From: Sulfidibacterium sp964456625
GTDB taxonomy: Bacteria; Bacteroidota; Bacteroidia; Bacteroidales; F082
Reading direction: 5' to 3'
DNA length: 40,394 nt
Assembly (NCBI GenBank): GCA_964456625.1
Contig: CAYWBO010000019.1
Coordinates: forward strand, 1-40,394
Positions 32,100 to 40,152 of this stretch are shown in pieces. Under the pieces are notes generated by a model. That model was not told the DNA's origin, ran no database searches, and saw nothing but the letters and a program-made list of their open reading frames with translations. Every line of letters begins with the position of its first letter. Position 1 is the stretch's first letter. A program made the position numbers and the translations under genes.

Positions 32100-32894
32100 A
32101 TGGATGAGAACGAATTGATTGAAAGGATCACAAAAGAGGTCCTCGCGAAACTCGAGAAAATGAATATTGAAGGCGCCGGAAAGAGCGGCAAGGCTGAAGG
32201 AGAAACTTCCTCTCATCATATAACTCCACAAGAGCTGGCCGGATATATTGACCATACCTTGCTGAAACCCGGTGCCACCCAAGAACAATTTGAGCAACTG
32301 TGTGAAGAAGCATTGCATTATAAGTTTAAATCTGTGTGTGTTAACTCTTCATGGGTTTCTTTCGCAGCTAAAAAACTCAGGGGGACGCCTGTAAAAGTCT
32401 GTTCCGTGATTGGATTTCCGCTGGGCGAAATGGCCACACGAAGCAAAGCTTTTGAAGCCCGCAATGCCATTGCCAACGGAGCACACGAGCTCGATATGGT
32501 GATGAATATCGGCGCTTTGAAATCAAGAAATCTACGATTGGTGGAAGAAGATATTCGTGCCATCAAAAGAGCCTGCCGCAGCAACACAACTTTAAAAGTC
32601 ATTATTGAAACTTCTTTGCTGTCAGAAGAAGAAAAAGTACTGGCCTGCGAGATCTCCAAAAAGGCAGGTGCAGACTTTGTGAAAACCAGTACCGGATTTA
32701 CAGGAGACGGTGCTACCGTGGAAGATGTGGCACTGATGCGCCGTGTGGTAGGGCCCGATATGGGGGTGAAAGCCAGTGGTGGTATTCGTGATTTTAAAAC
32801 CGCTGTGGCCATGATCAACGCAGGGGCCAACAGAATTGGTGCCGGGGGAAGTGTTGCCATTATGAAAGGTGTTCCCGGCAATGAAAATTACTAA
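32100..32894 (+). CDS. deoC: Deoxyribose-phosphate aldolase of the microcompartment, with encapsulation peptide
   Basis: A 264-residue class I aldolase that splits 2-deoxyribose-5-phosphate into glyceraldehyde-3-phosphate and acetaldehyde. The Schiff-base lysine is Lys195 in DFVKTSTGF; Asp132 (HELDMVMN) and Lys224 (GVKASGGIR) complete the active site. Ordinary DeoC begins near residue 43 here (IDHTLLKPGAT). The extra N-terminus is an amphipathic helix (MDENELIERITKEVLAKLEKM) plus a Gly/Ser/Glu linker, the form of an encapsulation peptide. It is the last gene of the operon, followed by a strong terminator. Confidence 0.96.
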   Translation: MDENELIERITKEVLAKLEKMNIEGAGKSGKAEGETSSHHITPQELAGYIDHTLLKPGATQEQFEQLCEEALHYKFKSVCVNSSWVSFAAKKLRGTPVKVCSVIGFPLGEMATRSKAFEARNAIANGAHELDMVMNIGALKSRNLRLVEEDIRAIKRACRSNTTLKVIIETSLLSEEEKVLACEISKKAGADFVKTSTGFTGDGATVEDVALMRRVVGPDMGVKASGGIRDFKTAVAMINAGANRIGAGGSVAIMKGVPGNENY

Positions 32895-32920
32895 CAGAAC
32901 ATCTCAAAAGAATTTTATAT

Positions 32921-32960
32921 AAAAGAGGAGCGCTCTTGGAGTGCTCCTCTTTTATTTTTT
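32921..32960. terminator. Strong terminator at the end of the microcompartment operon
   Basis: AAAAGAGGAGC (32921-32931) pairs with GCTCCTCTTTT (32943-32953), and an inner four-pair stem extends it to about 15 bp. A T-rich run follows. It can also end the convergent DUF4296 gene. Confidence 0.9.
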
Positions 32961-32976
32961 CCATATCCTGCCACCG

Positions 32977-33453
32977 TCAAAACACAGGCTTAAAATTGTA
33001 AGGAAGTACGCTATCGCCCGAATAGATCCAATGCTGTTTAAACTGCAACCTTAAAATACCGGTAGAATCAAGCCGATGAATTTGTCTTGCATTTTCATCC
33101 TTATAAAGCATGTTTTCGTCTATCGAGAATTGCGACAACACTTTGTCATAAATGTCAGCCATCGGTTTCCCCAGTGAAATATAATAACTCATGCTTTGTT
33201 TGACCTGTTCAGCGGTAACCCCGTAATGTTTGAATACAACGGTATAGTATTCCTGTTCCGCACTCGGATTGTGGACACCATGCGTGCGGTTGTAACTCAT
33301 AATTCCCTGAATAAGATCCATGTCTCTCAGGATATTGACAAGCTGGTTTTCCGGAATTAAATTAGCTGGTTTTATAACTTTTAACTTATTAGCTTTATAA
33401 CATCCCGATAATAACAAAGCCATTAAAAAAAGAAAGAAGAAGTTTTTTTTCAT
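32977..33453 (-). CDS. DUF4296 lipoprotein
   Basis: A 158-residue exported lipoprotein: signal MKKNFFFLFLMALLLSGC with the lipobox Cys at residue 18. The body (ENQLVNILRDMDLIQGIM, AEQEYYTVVFKHYGVTAEQVKQSMSYYI, PMADIYDKVLSQF) matches the helical DUF4296 family common in Bacteroidetes. Function is unknown. It lies 4 bases after recQ and is likely co-transcribed with it. Confidence 0.85.
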   Translation of the reverse strand: MKKNFFFLFLMALLLSGCYKANKLKVIKPANLIPENQLVNILRDMDLIQGIMSYNRTHGVHNPSAEQEYYTVVFKHYGVTAEQVKQSMSYYISLGKPMADIYDKVLSQFSIDENMLYKDENARQIHRLDSTGILRLQFKQHWIYSGDSVLPYNFKPVF

Positions 33454-33457
33454 TCGA

Positions 33458-35662
33458 CTAGTTCCCTACTTCCGATAAATACTTGATACGCATAAGCCTG
33501 ATCTCTTCTTCGTTGTATTCTGCTTCGCCCAGTTCTTTCAATGCTTCATCAATAGAATCGGTTTCTGCTTCGGCAAAATAGTCCAGGATGTCTTCCTGAT
33601 GGTACTCATCCACATGTTCTTCCAGGTAATAATTGATATCAATCCGGGTTCCTGATAAAACAATTCTTTCAATTTCCGTCAACAGTTCTTCCATTGTCAG
33701 GTTTTTGGCATGGGCTACATCGTTCAGCGAAAGCTTTCTGTCAATACTTTTGATGATATAAACTTTTAATCCGGACTTATTGACCACCGATTTCACGATG
33801 ATGTCATTCGGCCGTGTAATTTCATTTTCTTCGACATATTGCGATATCAGGTCAAGAAAAGGTTGCCCGTATTTTGCAGCTTTTCCGGCACCCACGCCGA
33901 TGATCTGCTGCATTTCTTCCATCATAACAGGATATTGGATGGCCATATCTTCCAGAGAAGTATCCTGAAATATCACAAATGGCGGCAGGTTTTCTTCCCT
34001 GGAAATTTCCTTCCTGAGATCCTTCAGCATCGTGAACAACGTCGCATCCGTTCCGCTACCGGCACCCCCATTTTGCTTTACATATACATCATCATCTTCG
34101 TCCGCTTTGAAATCATGATCTCTGGCGACCATAATACTGAACGGTTCTTTGATGAATTGCTTTCCTTCTTCGGTGATCTTTAAAATACCGTAGTTTTCAA
34201 TTTCCTTCATCAAAAGACGATGTATCAGCGCCTGGTGGATAATCATGACCCAATAACGCTTTTCTTTGTCTTTTCCGATGCCAAAATTACTGTTTTTGTC
34301 GAGTTTTATCGCCTTTACATCCCCGCTTTTTTTGCCAGCTATCACATCGGAAATAATATCAATCTTGTATTGTTGTTTTAAAGATTTTATAACTTCAAGT
34401 GTCAGTTTGATGTCTTCCATTCCCTCGAATTTATCCTTGGGATTCAGACAGTTATCGCAGGATTCACAATTATCTTTGGGGTATTCCTCACCAAAATAAT
34501 GCAACAGCAATTTATGACGGCAAATAGAAGACTCGGCATAGGTAACCGTTTCGGCCAACAGTTCTTTGGCAATTTCCTGCTCGGCCACAGGCTTGTCTTT
34601 CATAAATTTCTCCAGTTTTTGGATGTCGTCATAACTGTAAAAGGTAATACAGTTCCCTTCCCCGCCATCACGGCCGGCACGGCCGGTTTCCTGATAATAG
34701 CCTTCGATACTTTTCGGAATGTCATGATGGATGACGTAGCGGATATCCGGCTTGTCAATCCCCATTCCGAAAGCGATGGTAGCCACGATCACATCCACTT
34801 CCTCCATCAGGAACATATCCTGATTTCGTCTTCGGGTGGCCGCATCCAGCCCCGCATGATATGGCAAGGCTTTGATTCCGTTCACCACCAGCGATTCTGC
34901 AATTTCTTCCACCTTTTTGCGGCTCAGGCAATACACGATTCCCGATTTCCCCGGTTGGCCTTTGATGTATTTAATCATCTCTTTGATGACCTCTTTGGTT
35001 TTAGGCCGGATTTCGTAGTAGAGATTTTGCCGGTCGAAAGAAGACTTATAAATAGTGGCTTCGGGGATTTCCAGCGACTTCAGAATGTCTTCCTGGACTT
35101 TTACCGTGGCGGTAGCCGTTAACGCCATCACGGGAACATCTTTTCCCAGGGCCTGAATGATGGGCCGAAGCTTCCTGTATTCAGGCCGGAAGTCGTGCCC
35201 CCACTCCGAAATACAGTGCGCTTCGTCAATAGCGTAAAACGAAATATCTATATTTTTGAGAAAGCTAATATTATCTTCTTTTGTCAGAGACTCGGGAGCC
35301 ATATACAACAGCTTTGTCTTACCCGAAACCAGGTCGCTCCTGACCTGTGTAAGCTCTGATTTGGAAAGCGACGAATTCATCACATGTGCAATACCATATT
35401 CGGAACTGAAATTCCGTATCATGTCCACCTGATTTTTCATCAATGCGATCAGCGGTGAGACAATGATGGCGGTACCGGGCTGTACCAACGCCGGAAGTTG
35501 ATAGCACAACGATTTCCCTCCGCCTGTAGGCATTACCACGAAAACATCCTCCCCTTCCATTAAACTGAAGATAATCTTCTCCTGGTTCCCTTTAAAACTT
35601 GAAAAGCCGAAAAAACTCTTCATAAAAGAACGCAGCCCAACTATATCAACAGTGCTCTCCAT
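33458..35662 (-). CDS. recQ: ATP-dependent DNA helicase RecQ
   Basis: A 734-residue 3'-5' DNA helicase for recombination and repair. Helicase motifs are complete: MPTGGGKSLCYQLPAL (Walker A), IDEAHCISEWGHDFRPEY (DEAH plus the RecQ aromatic loop), GYYQETGRAGRDG (motif VI). The zinc-binding cysteines of the RQC region are in CRHKLLLHYFGE and NCESCDNC. An HRDC domain is near LRKEISREENLPPFVIF. About 130 more residues follow the HRDC domain, making it longer than E. coli RecQ (about 610). This longer form appears usual in Bacteroidetes. Confidence 0.95.
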   Translation of the reverse strand: MESTVDIVGLRSFMKSFFGFSSFKGNQEKIIFSLMEGEDVFVVMPTGGGKSLCYQLPALVQPGTAIIVSPLIALMKNQVDMIRNFSSEYGIAHVMNSSLSKSELTQVRSDLVSGKTKLLYMAPESLTKEDNISFLKNIDISFYAIDEAHCISEWGHDFRPEYRKLRPIIQALGKDVPVMALTATATVKVQEDILKSLEIPEATIYKSSFDRQNLYYEIRPKTKEVIKEMIKYIKGQPGKSGIVYCLSRKKVEEIAESLVVNGIKALPYHAGLDAATRRRNQDMFLMEEVDVIVATIAFGMGIDKPDIRYVIHHDIPKSIEGYYQETGRAGRDGGEGNCITFYSYDDIQKLEKFMKDKPVAEQEIAKELLAETVTYAESSICRHKLLLHYFGEEYPKDNCESCDNCLNPKDKFEGMEDIKLTLEVIKSLKQQYKIDIISDVIAGKKSGDVKAIKLDKNSNFGIGKDKEKRYWVMIIHQALIHRLLMKEIENYGILKITEEGKQFIKEPFSIMVARDHDFKADEDDDVYVKQNGGAGSGTDATLFTMLKDLRKEISREENLPPFVIFQDTSLEDMAIQYPVMMEEMQQIIGVGAGKAAKYGQPFLDLISQYVEENEITRPNDIIVKSVVNKSGLKVYIIKSIDRKLSLNDVAHAKNLTMEELLTEIERIVLSGTRIDINYYLEEHVDEYHQEDILDYFAEAETDSIDEALKELGEAEYNEEEIRLMRIKYLSEVGN

Positions 35663-35688
35663 TTTCCAAATGATAAATTTTTATTTAG

Positions 35689-35696
35689 TACTTTTG
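35689..35696 (+). promoter_or_regulatory. Bacteroidetes -7 box upstream of kdsD
   Basis: TACTTTTG matches TAnnTTTG exactly, 121 bases before the TTG start of kdsD. A second exact box, TAAATTTG at 35805-35812, overlaps that start codon and would only serve an internal start. Confidence 0.45.
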
Positions 35697-35809
35697 GCGT
35701 GTTATCCATCGGTAAGAAATTGATAACAATTTATTAACTATAAGTTAATTGATCCTTATACAAATATAATAATAATCTTTCGATATTCAAATCTTAATAA
35801 AGTTTAAAT

Positions 35810-36775
35810 TTGAGCTCAGCAAACCAAATAAAGCAATCGGCACTTAAGACAATTGCACTGGAAAAAGAAGCAATTGAGTCATTGCAATCATCAATAAATC
35901 AGGATTTTATTGATGTGGTTGAAATGATCTGCTACTTAAAAGGCAGGGTCATTGTTACCGGAATAGGTAAAAGTGCACTGATAGCCGCCAAAATTGTGGC
36001 CACTTTTAATTCCACCGGTACCTCCTCGGTATTTTTGCATGCCGCCGATGCCATTCACGGAGATCTGGGGATTGTGGGCAAGGACGATCTGGTGATCGCC
36101 ATTTCCAAAAGCGGAGAAACCCCCGAAATAAAAGTACTCGTACCTCTGATCAGAGCAAACGGGAATCCCATTGTCGCCATGGTAGGCAATGAAGATTCTT
36201 ATCTCGCCAAACAAGCAGATAAAATTTTAAATACGGAAGTAAAACAGGAAGCCTGCCCCAACAACCTGGCTCCTACTTCCAGCACGACAGCACAGCTTGT
36301 CATGGGTGACGCCCTGGCCGTGAGCCTTGTAAAACTGAAGGGATTTTCAACGAAGGATTTCGCAAAATTCCATCCCGGCGGGGCGCTGGGAAAGAGACTT
36401 TATCTGAGGGTTGCCGACCTTTTTATGAATAACGAAGTTCCCAAAGTCAAATCCGATGAGACCATGCAGAACATCATCATCGAGATCTCTTCCAAAAGAC
36501 TTGGGGCGACGGCCGTCCTTGACGATGGCAAACTGATCGGGATCATTACCGACGGCGATTTGCGGCGTGCGCTCCAAACGCATGAAAACATGCGCGAGCT
36601 TAGGGCTGCGGACATCATGACCAAAAATCCGCGCTACATCGATGAGAACAACCTGGTAGTGGATGCACTGACCCTGATGAAAGAACACAACATCACCCAG
36701 CTTCCGGTCTTAAAGAAGCAGAAATACGTAGGAGTGATACATTTGCACGATATTTTAAAAGAAGGAATAATCTAA
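35810..36775 (+). CDS. kdsD: D-arabinose-5-phosphate isomerase (KpsF/GutQ/KdsD family)
   Basis: A 321-residue isomerase that converts ribulose-5-phosphate to arabinose-5-phosphate, the precursor of Kdo. An N-terminal SIS domain (VIVTGIGKSALIAAKIVATFNSTGTSSVFLH, AISKSGETPEI) is followed by two CBS domains (about 205-321, VADLFMNN, ATAVLDDGKLIGIITDGDLRRAL, DIMTKNP). The start is a TTG at 35810; no ATG precedes the first conserved segment. It overlaps the next gene by one base and leads a kdsD-AhpD-like-lptB unit. Confidence 0.94.
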   Translation: MSSANQIKQSALKTIALEKEAIESLQSSINQDFIDVVEMICYLKGRVIVTGIGKSALIAAKIVATFNSTGTSSVFLHAADAIHGDLGIVGKDDLVIAISKSGETPEIKVLVPLIRANGNPIVAMVGNEDSYLAKQADKILNTEVKQEACPNNLAPTSSTTAQLVMGDALAVSLVKLKGFSTKDFAKFHPGGALGKRLYLRVADLFMNNEVPKVKSDETMQNIIIEISSKRLGATAVLDDGKLIGIITDGDLRRALQTHENMRELRAADIMTKNPRYIDENNLVVDALTLMKEHNITQLPVLKKQKYVGVIHLHDILKEGII

Positions 36776-37131
36776 TGAAAGCAGCATCAGTAAATGATTT
36801 TGACGAGTACAGGGCAGCTATGAATGAGAAGCTGCTGGCAGCTCCGAACAATAAGATCATCAAACGAATTTTCAACGTGGACACCAATGCCTACATGCCG
36901 GGAGCACTGGATCCTAAAACCAAAGAAATGCTGGGATTGGTGGCTTCCATGGTATTGAAGTGCGATGACTGTATTTACTATCATCTAGAAAAATGCTTTG
37001 AAAACAATGTTAGTACGGAAGAGATGATGGAAATTTTCGGCATTGCCAACCTGGTGGGTGGCACCATCGTGATCCCACATACGAGAAGGGCCATGGAATT
37101 TTGGGAGAACCTGCATCAACAGGAGAAATAA
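36775..37131 (+). CDS. Carboxymuconolactone decarboxylase/AhpD-like protein
   Basis: A 118-residue all-helical protein of the CMD/AhpD family. The redox motif CxxCxxxH is present as CDDCIYYH (about residues 63-70), so a thiol-dependent peroxidase or disulfide reductase role is plausible. Its ATG overlaps the kdsD stop by one base. Any relation to the LPS genes on each side is not obvious. Confidence 0.9.
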   Translation: MKAASVNDFDEYRAAMNEKLLAAPNNKIIKRIFNVDTNAYMPGALDPKTKEMLGLVASMVLKCDDCIYYHLEKCFENNVSTEEMMEIFGIANLVGGTIVIPHTRRAMEFWENLHQQEK

Positions 37132-37163
37132 TCAGGAGGGTTTTGCTTTAAAAAAGGAATAAG

Positions 37164-37916
37164 ATGAAGCTTTGGACAAAGAATCTGGTAAAGAAATACA
37201 AACAACGTACGGTTGTAAATCATGTTTCTGTTGAAGTAAACCAGGGAGAAATTATCGGATTGCTGGGGCCCAACGGTGCTGGGAAAACCACTACTTTTTA
37301 TATGATGACAGGCCTTATTAAACCTTATGAAGGTCAGGTTTTTCTGGATGATATGGAGATCACCGAATACCCGATGTACAAGCGCGCTCAGCTCGGTATC
37401 GGATACCTGGCGCAAGAAGCTTCCGTTTTCCGCCAGCTGAGTGTGGAAGACAACATCAAGGCTGTAATGGAGTTTACCAAAATGAGTAAAAAAGAACAAC
37501 AAGAAAGGCTGGAATCGCTGCTGGATGAATTCGGCCTGCAGCACATCCGCAAAAGCAAAGGGATACAACTTTCCGGCGGGGAAAGGCGCCGGGTAGAAAT
37601 TGCACGTTCGTTGTCCGTGGACCCGAAGTTTATATTGCTTGACGAGCCTTTTGCCGGCGTGGACCCTATTGCCGTCGAAGACATTCAGAATATTGTTTCG
37701 AAACTCAAAGACAAAAATATCGGCATCCTCATCACCGACCACAACGTCCACGAAACCCTCACCATTACCGATCGGGCTTATCTGTTGTTTGAGGGTTCTG
37801 TGCTGAGATACGGAACTTCTGAAGAACTTGCTGCCGACCCGCACGTAAGACGCGTGTACCTGGGAAGCAATTTCGAACTTCGTAAAAAAGGGAAAAAGAC
37901 AAAAATCGAGGAGTAA
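37164..37916 (+). CDS. lptB: LPS export ABC transporter ATP-binding protein LptB
   Basis: A 250-residue ABC ATPase that powers extraction of lipopolysaccharide from the inner membrane with LptF, LptG and LptC. Walker A is GPNGAGKTT (residues 32-40), the signature is LSGGERRRVEIARSL, Walker B is FILLDEPFAGVDPIAVEDI, and the switch His is in ILITDHNVHETL. GYLAQEASVFRQLSVEDNI is a strong LptB mark. The lysine-rich tail is a lineage feature. No lptFG is in the window. Confidence 0.95.
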   Translation: MKLWTKNLVKKYKQRTVVNHVSVEVNQGEIIGLLGPNGAGKTTTFYMMTGLIKPYEGQVFLDDMEITEYPMYKRAQLGIGYLAQEASVFRQLSVEDNIKAVMEFTKMSKKEQQERLESLLDEFGLQHIRKSKGIQLSGGERRRVEIARSLSVDPKFILLDEPFAGVDPIAVEDIQNIVSKLKDKNIGILITDHNVHETLTITDRAYLLFEGSVLRYGTSEELAADPHVRRVYLGSNFELRKKGKKTKIEE

Positions 37917-37924
37917 TCAGAAGC

Positions 37925-38665
37925 TTAGGTCTGAATATCCGTAAGGTATACCACCAGCGAGAAAAACAAATACAGGATCACAATAAACGGCACGGCAATC
38001 ACATTCAGCAGTATCAGCAGGATGACTGAGATGATCAGGAAAATGTACTTGATCATGTTGTCCTTCCACCCGAAACTGGTGAATTTCAGTGCAAACATCG
38101 GAAACCGGGAAACCAGCAGCAGCGAGCCGAAAATGGCAATAGCCAGTAAGAAATAGGAGTTGGTGATCACCATATAAAACAGTTGTCGTGTGGGATACAG
38201 TTCCGCACGGATTATCGGCAACGAAGCGATCAGAAGACCCAGTGCCGGTGTGGGAAGCCCGAGAAAAGACACTTTCTGATTTTCATCAATATTGAATTTC
38301 GCCAGCCGTAAGGCGCCCATCAGCGGGACCAGAATCGCGAAAAACGGCACAAAGTCGATTCCTCCGTCATCGGCTGCCGGATTGCCATGACTCAGCACCA
38401 GCATCTGATACAGGATAAATCCAGGTGCCACGCCGAAGGAAACCAGGTCGGAAAGGGAATCCAGCTGCAACCCGATCTCTGATTTGGCATGCAGCATCCG
38501 CGCTGCGAATCCGTCAAAGAAGTCGAATACAACCGCAATGAAAATAAAAAGTCCGGCATAGACTAACGATTGCGGGTCACCCTTGACTCCAAAATAAATC
38601 GAAATAATCCCGGAAGTAAGATTTAATAGGGTGATGGTGTTAGGGATATGGTTTTTTACAGTCAT
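37925..38665 (-). CDS. pssA: CDP-diacylglycerol-serine O-phosphatidyltransferase
   Basis: A 246-residue membrane enzyme that makes phosphatidylserine, the precursor of phosphatidylethanolamine. The CDP-alcohol transferase motif DGxxARx8Gx3Dx3D is complete (DGFAARMLHAKSEIGLQLDSLSD), and the start NHIPNTITLLNLTSGIISIYFG is typical. About six to seven further hydrophobic helices follow. I chose the ATG at 38665; a TTG at 38683 would add six residues. It is convergent with lptB, 8 bases apart. Confidence 0.93.
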   Translation of the reverse strand: MTVKNHIPNTITLLNLTSGIISIYFGVKGDPQSLVYAGLFIFIAVVFDFFDGFAARMLHAKSEIGLQLDSLSDLVSFGVAPGFILYQMLVLSHGNPAADDGGIDFVPFFAILVPLMGALRLAKFNIDENQKVSFLGLPTPALGLLIASLPIIRAELYPTRQLFYMVITNSYFLLAIAIFGSLLLVSRFPMFALKFTSFGWKDNMIKYIFLIISVILLILLNVIAVPFIVILYLFFSLVVYLTDIQT

Positions 38666-38803
38666 GGCTCCATTTTTCCCCAAAATTAAAAAATAATGAA
38701 TTGAGTTGTAATAGATATGGAAAGCTTTCCTTGTCCAAAGAGACGAAAGGTTTCCCTCTGAGCCGAATTCAAAACCACACTACCTGCAAATAGCTTGTTT
38801 TCG

Positions 38804-38811
38804 TATTTTTG
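38804..38811 (+). promoter_or_regulatory. Bacteroidetes -7 box for queA
   Basis: TATTTTTG matches TAnnTTTG exactly, 18 bases before the queA ATG, implying a very short leader. Confidence 0.55.
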
Positions 38812-38828
38812 CAGCCCAAATAAAAAGC

Positions 38829-40046
38829 ATGGATTTTTCCACCATCAGAATCGAAGATTTTAACTATCCGCTGCCGGACGAGCAAATTGCAAAATACCCT
38901 TTGCAACAAAGGGATCAGTCACGGTTGCTGTTTTTGGAACAGGGAAATATTTCCGAAAAGAAGTTTTTCAACATCCCGGAACTTTTACCCCATAACAGCC
39001 TGCTGCTTTTCAACGAAACTAAGGTGATTCAGGCACGTCTGATGTTTAAAAAACCAACAGGCGCCAGAATCGAGATTTTCTGTCTTGAACCCATGGAACC
39101 TGTCAACGATTTTCAACTGGCCATGCAGCAACCATCACCGGTAATATGGAAATGCCTGATCGGCGGAGCCAAAAAAATGGGAAATGCCAAAATTTCTGCA
39201 GAAATAAACATCAACGGCAAGAAAATCACGCTTTTTGCTGAAAAAAAAGAAAAGCTGAACGATGCATTCCTGGTGGCGTTTTCCTGGACTCCGGAAGATG
39301 TTCACTTCTCAGAGATCCTGGAAACTTCAGGGTTGACTCCGTTGCCGCCTTATCTGCATCGCGAAGCCGAAGCCTCCGACAAAGAGCGCTATCAAACGGT
39401 GTATGCCCGATTGGACGGATCGGTGGCCGCCCCTACTGCCGGCCTGCATTTCACGGATAACATTCTTGCTTTGTTGCGTGATCAGGGCATCGATACCGAC
39501 AAACTGGTGCTTCATGTCGGCGCAGGAACTTTCAAGCCGGTTTCGTCCGATACCATCGACGATCATGAAATGCATACTGAAAAGATCCGGGTCAAATTGC
39601 AAACACTGAAACATCTTCTGAATTCGCCTGAAAGAGCAATCATCCCGGTTGGTACCACTTCCATGCGAAGCCTGGAAAGCCTCTTTTGGATGGCTCTCAA
39701 CTATTTTCACGGAAAAGAAGACTACACCAAAGTGGAGCAATGGGATCCATACCGGCGGGAAATTCCTGAACATTTTAATTCCGGAGAAGCACTGAAACTC
39801 CTGATCAAAGCTTTGGAGCTGGAGCACAAAGAGGTACTGGAAGGAGAAACACAGATGATCATCGTGCCCGGATACGAATTCCGTTTTGCCAAAGGACTGA
39901 TCACCAATTTCCACCAGCCGAAAAGTACCTTGCTGTTGCTGGTGGCTGCTTTGATAGGTGAAAAATGGAAAGACGCCTACGATTATGCATTACAGCATCA
40001 TTTTCGTTTTCTCAGTTATGGTGACAGTTGTCTTTTTCTGCCCTGA
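38829..40046 (+). CDS. queA: S-adenosylmethionine:tRNA ribosyltransferase-isomerase
   Basis: A 405-residue enzyme that moves the ribosyl part of SAM to preQ1-modified tRNA to give epoxyqueuosine. The start EDFNYPLPDEQIAKYPLQQRDQSRLL, the GLTPLPPYLHREAEASDKERYQTVYA segment, SVAAPTAGLHFT and the end NFHQPKSTLLLLVAALIG are clear QueA motifs. It is about 50 residues longer than the E. coli protein, with added sequence around residues 95-130 and 285-310; a long form seems frequent in Bacteroidetes. Confidence 0.93.
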   Translation: MDFSTIRIEDFNYPLPDEQIAKYPLQQRDQSRLLFLEQGNISEKKFFNIPELLPHNSLLLFNETKVIQARLMFKKPTGARIEIFCLEPMEPVNDFQLAMQQPSPVIWKCLIGGAKKMGNAKISAEININGKKITLFAEKKEKLNDAFLVAFSWTPEDVHFSEILETSGLTPLPPYLHREAEASDKERYQTVYARLDGSVAAPTAGLHFTDNILALLRDQGIDTDKLVLHVGAGTFKPVSSDTIDDHEMHTEKIRVKLQTLKHLLNSPERAIIPVGTTSMRSLESLFWMALNYFHGKEDYTKVEQWDPYRREIPEHFNSGEALKLLIKALELEHKEVLEGETQMIIVPGYEFRFAKGLITNFHQPKSTLLLLVAALIGEKWKDAYDYALQHHFRFLSYGDSCLFLP

Positions 40047-40085
40047 GATTTTGTATCACAAAAAGCACGAAAATTCACTTTGATT

Positions 40086-40116
40086 TTTGCCTAAAACCCT
40101 TTCTTTTGTAGCTTTG
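40086..40116 (+). promoter_or_regulatory. Promoter of the mobA-like gene
   Basis: TTTG (40086-40089) and TAGCTTTG (40109-40116) are 19 bases apart, a full match to the Bacteroidetes promoter. The mobA-like ATG is 36 bases downstream. Confidence 0.75.
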
Positions 40117-40152
40117 ATGCCATATTAACAGGTCAACGAAACTGACATTTCA

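Noticed and set aside
31662..32318. 218-codon minus-strand open frame opposite the rpiB-like and deoC genes
   Set aside because: Antisense shadow; the plus-strand frames carry the conserved motifs and operon spacing.
27127..32894. Recent horizontal acquisition of the microcompartment operon
   Set aside because: No integrase, transposase, tRNA-flanked repeat or obvious change in base composition was seen at the borders; transfer cannot be argued from this window.
37116..37844. 242-codon minus-strand open frame opposite lptB
   Set aside because: It is the antisense of a well-conserved ABC ATPase gene and its translation is Phe/His/Gln-rich with no motif.
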